19,082 nucleotides of DNA from Bacteriovorax stolpii (GTDB lineage Bacteria > Bdellovibrionota > Bacteriovoracia > Bacteriovoracales > Bacteriovoracaceae): the NCBI GenBank assembly GCA_945890905.1, contig CAMDDI010000028.1, positions 1 through 19,082 of the forward strand, given 5' to 3'. The position numbers were made by a program, and so were the translations under genes. Shown one piece after another: positions 15,362 through 19,082 of this stretch (its first letter is position 1; the number at the start of each line of letters is the position of its first letter). The notes under the pieces were generated by a model. That model was not told the origin of the DNA and did no database searches. It saw nothing but the letters and a program-made list of their open reading frames with translations.

Positions 15362-18010
15362 TCAGGGGATTTGATCTAACCTTATGGAATTGTTATGAAA
15401 CTCCATCTTCCACGTGGCCAAGTTTTTAAAGCAGCTTGAAGAATCAATAATGATCACAGTGTTATTGAGAGGAAGGAGATCTTTGAGAAAAGTACCCATG
15501 AGTTTAAGCTCACGTTCGGAGAGACCAAAAGAAATATTCTCAAAAATGAGCAGTGAATTTTCAATATTTTTTAAAAGTTTTGAGAGCAAATAAATTCTTT
15601 GCTTTTCCCCACCTGATAAAGAATTCAAAGAACGATCCAAAGAGAGATAATCCAGATTGAGAATTTTTAAATAATCCCAAACTCGGCGAAACTTTGGTGT
15701 GAGCATTATGCGCTCCAGAACCTGACTTAAAGGAAGATTATAGGCTTCAGCGACTGTCATCTGACCGTCACTAATATTGGCGTAGAGAGGTTTAATTTTT
15801 AAACCTTTGCAATCCTCGCATTCCAAAATGATATCTTCTAAGTACTGCATCTCAATAGTGAGATAACCTTTCCCTTCGCAACGAGGACACATTCCTAGTT
15901 CTGAATTCGAAGAAAGATGACCTTCCTTGAGATCCATACTTTTTGCAATAGGAAGTTTTAAAAAGTGCCTGCGAATCATCGTTGAAAGTTCAGTCACCGT
16001 TCCTACAGTGGATCTCGAAGTAAAGCGGTTCAAATCAGAAGAGATTACTATGACGTCTTCAAAACTATGAGGAGTCTTAACTGATTTTACCTGAAACTTT
16101 TCTTCTTCTAACCAATCACCGTGAATTTTCTTATGCATGGAATTGGCCATGACTTTAATTAAGTTTGCCGTCTTGCCCGTTCCTGAATTTCCAGTGACCC
16201 AAGTCATTTCCCGAGTAGGAATTTTAAAATCCGGATAGCTTTTGCCATAAATTTCGGGTTCTACGACTTGAATAAATTCCGGATTTTTTAATCCTGGTTT
16301 TTTCTGGTCCCACACTACTGATTCTTTGACCTTGAAATAGGACTGAGGAACTCCTTCAAAAAGAATCTCTCCACCTTTTTTTCCCGATCCAGGACCCATC
16401 ACAATTAAGTGATCAGATGCCTTCTGCATGGTTTCGGAGTGATCAATTAATATAACTGTATTTCCCTGAGCGATAATTAATCTTAAACCTTCAATGAGCT
16501 TCTCAAGTTCTTTATCGGCCAGACCAATACTAGGTTCATCTAAGACAAAAAGACTGTCAGTACCTTTGAAAGATAAATATTTGATAAGCAGAAGTCTTTG
16601 GTACTCTCCAGCAGATAGCGTCTTCGCTTTACGTAGCAAAGACAGGTGATTAAGACCCATTTCTCGGGCCATCTTAAGATTTTCAGTAATATCGTTAAAC
16701 AGTCTGCGCTCGTGTGAAGTTGCATCTTTTTTATTAAGTTCAAAAAGGGGTAAGGCTTCATCAACAGTAAGTCCCATCACTTCTTCTAGGCCCCAATTCT
16801 TACCCTTGAAATTCATTTTATAATGGTGAATAGCAGAATTAAGTCTTGAGGAATGACAGACTAAGCAGGGCTCTTCTCTTTGCATATGTCGAATATAGAT
16901 GCGCACTGAAGGCTTATACTTTTTACTTTCAAGATATTTTTTAAGTTCGCCATAACCTGGATAAGCACCTTGGCCTTCTTCTAAAAGTTCAAAGAAATCT
17001 TTGGGCAGTTTTTTAATGGGTGTATCTAGAGGAATTTTTTTCTTCTTTAAGAGTTTTAAAAGTTCCTCATAAGAATCCTGAAAAGGAGCATAGTTTAAAA
17101 GTTTAAGTCCACCCTCTTGAATAGAGAGATCCCGGTCGATGGTTTTTTTCTCATCGTAAATAAGATTGGCCCCGTATCCATTACATTTTGGACAAGCTCC
17201 CAGAGCACTATAGGGCGAAAAAGCACTCACAGTGGTTGCTGGACGAGATTCAAAATCACAATGAGGGCAAACTTTTTCAAAATGAAATGATAAAGGAGAA
17301 GGTTTTTTAATCTTACTTCCAAAAATAAGATAATTAAGATGAAACTTATCAAGTTTAAGTTCTGCCCATTTCTTATCTAAAGTCCCCAGACTCTCCCACT
17401 TAAAGCGCATAACTTCCCATAAATCATCTTCCGGAATAAACGCTTCTACGGTTTTACGCTTATGAGAATAAGATCTAGTCGGAAGAAAATCTTCACCAAA
17501 AATTCTTTGAAATTCTGGAGGAGAAATCAAAATATAATAAACACCTTCTGCAGCATGAGGAACCTGATCTTTTATCTGAGAAGACACTGACCTTGTTTCT
17601 AATTCACACTCATGTGTGGGACAAAGTTCCTTAGAAAAGCTAAAATAGAGATTTTGCAAAGTATCGGTGAGTCTCATGACATCAGACACCACTGCACGGG
17701 AACCCATAACAGGATTGATTTGCGGCAAACCAAAAACAGGAAGGACTGGAAAAATTCTATCTACATCTACAGCAGCTGGACGTTCGATAAAAAATTTTAC
17801 TGAATTAGGAAATGAATTAAGAAAACGACGCTTAGATTCCGTGAGAAGAGTATGAAAAGCCAAGGATGTCTTGCCTGATCCAGAAGGACCTCCAAAACAA
17901 ACGAGCTTTCTCAGTGGGATATCGAGGTCCACATTTTTAAGATTATGAACACGGGCACCACGAATTTCAATGACATTAACATCGTGTTTTTCCATGACAT
18001 AAGATGCCAC
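15362..18010 (-). CDS. UvrA-like ABC ATPase (UvrA paralogue) with degenerate second ATPase site
   Basis: UvrA family proteins are DNA-damage-recognising twin ABC ATPases. This 882-residue member has NBD1 with Walker A GPSGSGKT (41-48), signature LSAGEYQR (465-472, Ala for the first Gly), Walker B VLDEPS (D491, E492) and switch H524. The first zinc module is C248/C251/C273/C276, and C382/C385 form a further CxxC. NBD2 has Walker A GNSGTGKT (607-614), the second zinc module C708/C711/C731/C734 and signature LSGGEKQR (798-805), but Walker B reads LLIFENIS, so the usual Asp-Glu-Pro is Glu824-Asn825-Ile826, and the switch His is Ser857. The C-terminal DLGPEGG segment of UvrA is absent. It is probably not the housekeeping excinuclease subunit (about 940 aa). 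The start is GTG 18010; ATG 17995 is an alternative, and neither has a good ribosome binding site. The gene stands alone, divergent from 18110. Confidence 0.9.
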   Translation of the reverse strand: MASYVMEKHDVNVIEIRGARVHNLKNVDLDIPLRKLVCFGGPSGSGKTSLAFHTLLTESKRRFLNSFPNSVKFFIERPAAVDVDRIFPVLPVFGLPQINPVMGSRAVVSDVMRLTDTLQNLYFSFSKELCPTHECELETRSVSSQIKDQVPHAAEGVYYILISPPEFQRIFGEDFLPTRSYSHKRKTVEAFIPEDDLWEVMRFKWESLGTLDKKWAELKLDKFHLNYLIFGSKIKKPSPLSFHFEKVCPHCDFESRPATTVSAFSPYSALGACPKCNGYGANLIYDEKKTIDRDLSIQEGGLKLLNYAPFQDSYEELLKLLKKKKIPLDTPIKKLPKDFFELLEEGQGAYPGYGELKKYLESKKYKPSVRIYIRHMQREEPCLVCHSSRLNSAIHHYKMNFKGKNWGLEEVMGLTVDEALPLFELNKKDATSHERRLFNDITENLKMAREMGLNHLSLLRKAKTLSAGEYQRLLLIKYLSFKGTDSLFVLDEPSIGLADKELEKLIEGLRLIIAQGNTVILIDHSETMQKASDHLIVMGPGSGKKGGEILFEGVPQSYFKVKESVVWDQKKPGLKNPEFIQVVEPEIYGKSYPDFKIPTREMTWVTGNSGTGKTANLIKVMANSMHKKIHGDWLEEEKFQVKSVKTPHSFEDVIVISSDLNRFTSRSTVGTVTELSTMIRRHFLKLPIAKSMDLKEGHLSSNSELGMCPRCEGKGYLTIEMQYLEDIILECEDCKGLKIKPLYANISDGQMTVAEAYNLPLSQVLERIMLTPKFRRVWDYLKILNLDYLSLDRSLNSLSGGEKQRIYLLSKLLKNIENSLLIFENISFGLSERELKLMGTFLKDLLPLNNTVIIIDSSSCFKNLATWKMEFHNNSIRLDQIP

Positions 18011-18109
18011 TTTCGGGAGCTTCCGTAAACGAATGCATCTTTGACAAAACTTCTAAACTGATCAAAAAACTCTACTTTAATAGATTCCATTTCAGACGAT
18101 AAGAATATT

Positions 18110-18952
18110 ATGAAGCTTTTTATTCTCTTCATTCTTCTTTCGACTACTCTTCATGCCCGGCGAGTAATGGTGACATCTTTTGAACCTTTCCCGGGAAGAT
18201 CAGACAATGGATCTCAGCTGACCGTGGATGCATTAAACCAACTACCTAGCACGCCCGATGTTGAGTATGTTTATTGCACTCTTCCGATTCTTTATGATCA
18301 AGCAGCACTAAAAGCTCAAGAGTGCTTCGAAAATATGAACCCCAAACCTGATATGGTCATTTCCACGGGTGAGAATGGTTGCAATTTAAGATTAGAATCA
18401 AAATTTATGAATCTGGATGCGAACGCGGCATTAGCAGATAATAGTGGCATACGCAGATATTTCAATAGAATTGATCGCAGCGCTCCCTTCCATGAGCTAT
18501 CTACCCTGCCACTGACTGATATGTACTGCGCCGGTATTGATCCTTCGGTCGCTCGTCGAGTTACTGCTTCAGATAATCCAGGAAACTTTGTTTGTAATAA
18601 TACTGCCTTTATATTAAATCGTTTTTTTAAAGAGCGGCAAATTCCTTACGGTTTTATTCATGTACCGATGCCACGGTCTCAAGATTGCCAAGTTGAATAT
18701 CCTGACGTGGCCCAAACTATTCATACAATGATTCGAGCAGGTGTAAGCGCTCTTAATAGGAATACTCCTGAAGGGGAGCCATTTTCATGTGAGGTCCAAA
18801 TTCCTCTAGTTCAACAAGTTGCAACTTTGGAGAATGTTGCGCGCATCAACTGCGAAAACCAGATGCAAAGGGCCCTACAAAATATTCCCGGAGCCGAGAA
18901 AGCCCCATTCATCCCCAAACAAAATACTTCAGTCCCCAATTCGAAAAATTAG
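18110..18952 (+). CDS. Exported pyroglutamyl-peptidase I-like protein (C15 family)
   Basis: C15 peptidases remove N-terminal pyroglutamate from peptides using a Cys-His-Glu triad. The signature regions are present: VTSFEPFPG (21-29) for the substrate pocket, E96 in RLESKF, C162 in FVCNNTAF, and H184 in FIHVPMP. Spacing between the triad residues (66 and 22) is close to that of bacterial enzymes (63 and 24). It differs in two ways: residues 1-16 (MKLFILFILLSTTLHA) form a signal peptide, whereas classical enzymes are cytoplasmic and about 215 aa; and there is a C-terminal extension of about 65 residues. Extra cysteines (such as C56, C72, C91, C140) fit an oxidising compartment. The ATG at 18110 has only a weak AAGAAT upstream. 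It precedes the next gene by 17 bases. Activity is inferred from the intact triad, not shown. Confidence 0.85.
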   Translation: MKLFILFILLSTTLHARRVMVTSFEPFPGRSDNGSQLTVDALNQLPSTPDVEYVYCTLPILYDQAALKAQECFENMNPKPDMVISTGENGCNLRLESKFMNLDANAALADNSGIRRYFNRIDRSAPFHELSTLPLTDMYCAGIDPSVARRVTASDNPGNFVCNNTAFILNRFFKERQIPYGFIHVPMPRSQDCQVEYPDVAQTIHTMIRAGVSALNRNTPEGEPFSCEVQIPLVQQVATLENVARINCENQMQRALQNIPGAEKAPFIPKQNTSVPNSKN

Positions 18953-18966
18953 TGCTATAAAAGCAC
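18952..18966 (+). other. Small intergenic hairpin overlapping the stop codon
   Basis: GTGCT (18952-18956, sharing its G with the TAG stop) and AGCAC (18962-18966) form a 5-bp stem with loop ATAAA. It ends 3 bases before the next ATG, where no Shine-Dalgarno sequence is visible, so it may link translation of the downstream gene to the upstream one. No T-run follows, so it is not a terminator. Confidence 0.35.
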
Positions 18967-18969
18967 ATC

Positions 18970-19082
18970 ATGAGAATAAATCTATGGATACTTATCCCTC
19001 TCTTTTTCCTGACAATCTCGCAGTCACATAATCATGAACATATTATTTTAAAAACACCCACTGGTGGCGACTTCTCTCTTCC
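18970..19082 (+). CDS. Start of an exported protein, possibly SCO1/SenC-like (3' end outside window)
   Basis: An ATG at 18970 opens a frame with no stop through the last base (37 codons seen). Residues 1-19 (MRINLWILIPLFFLTISQS) look like a Sec signal peptide. The following HNHEHIILKTPTGGDFSL resembles the opening beta-hairpin of SCO1/SenC/thioredoxin-fold copper chaperones, where a short strand, a GG or DG turn and FSL precede the KGK and CxxxC region. The diagnostic cysteines lie beyond the window, so the family is a guess. It begins 17 bases after the pyroglutamyl-peptidase-like gene and is probably in the same transcript. Confidence 0.55.
   Translation, partial: MRINLWILIPLFFLTISQSHNHEHIILKTPTGGDFSL

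Noticed and set aside
18041..18046. Perfect TTGACA upstream of the pyroglutamyl-peptidase-like gene as a promoter
   Set aside because: No acceptable -10 box lies 16-18 bases downstream (only an A-run), so the promoter cannot be fixed there.
1..19082. Defence island, CRISPR, prophage, IS element or RNA gene
   Set aside because: No repeat arrays, transposase or phage frames, or tRNA/rRNA-like sequence were seen; the genes are continuous housekeeping and envelope functions.

Overview
This is a chromosomal housekeeping segment of a Gram-negative bacterium. By eye the GC content is about 40%. The gene content best fits a Bdellovibrionota-like organism (Bacteriovorax/Peredibacter/Bdellovibrio type): recA-recX close to alaS, many small secreted proteins of unknown function, a secreted matrixin protease with a GlyGly-CTERM-like tail, and a candidate sigma-54 promoter. 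The taxonomic call is an inference from gene content and style, not from a marker-gene search. I saw no rRNA, tRNA, CRISPR array, insertion sequence or phage gene.

Left part (1-7144, mostly + strand). The window opens inside recA. An intrinsic terminator separates recA from recX. A small secreted cysteine-containing protein converges on recX. Next comes an exported protein of unknown function, preceded by a strong sigma-54 -24/-12 match and two tandem inverted repeats placed like enhancer sites. alaS follows, translationally coupled through a GTGA overlap to an oligopeptide-type solute-binding lipoprotein, and then a small exported beta-rich protein.

Middle (7141-9690). A small reverse-strand ORF converges on the preceding gene and diverges from a long-chain acyl-CoA synthetase. 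rpoZ follows with its own sigma-70-type promoter. A perfect hairpin with T/A tracts on both sides separates rpoZ from the convergent lon gene.

Right part (9700-18010, all - strand, transcribed right to left). In transcription order these are a UvrA paralogue whose second ATPase site has lost its key residues, a two-gene secreted cassette (a companion protein and a matrixin metalloprotease, both with C-terminal membrane segments and basic tails), then an AMIN-like periplasmic protein and lon, which share a probable promoter. Divergently to the right lie an exported pyroglutamyl-peptidase-like protein and the start of a probable SCO1/SenC-like exported protein cut by the window edge.

No defence system or large mobile element is visible. 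The less ordinary signals are the sigma-54 promoter/enhancer arrangement, the asymmetric UvrA paralogue, the matrixin cassette with sorting-signal-like tails, and the exported pyroglutamyl-peptidase homologue.
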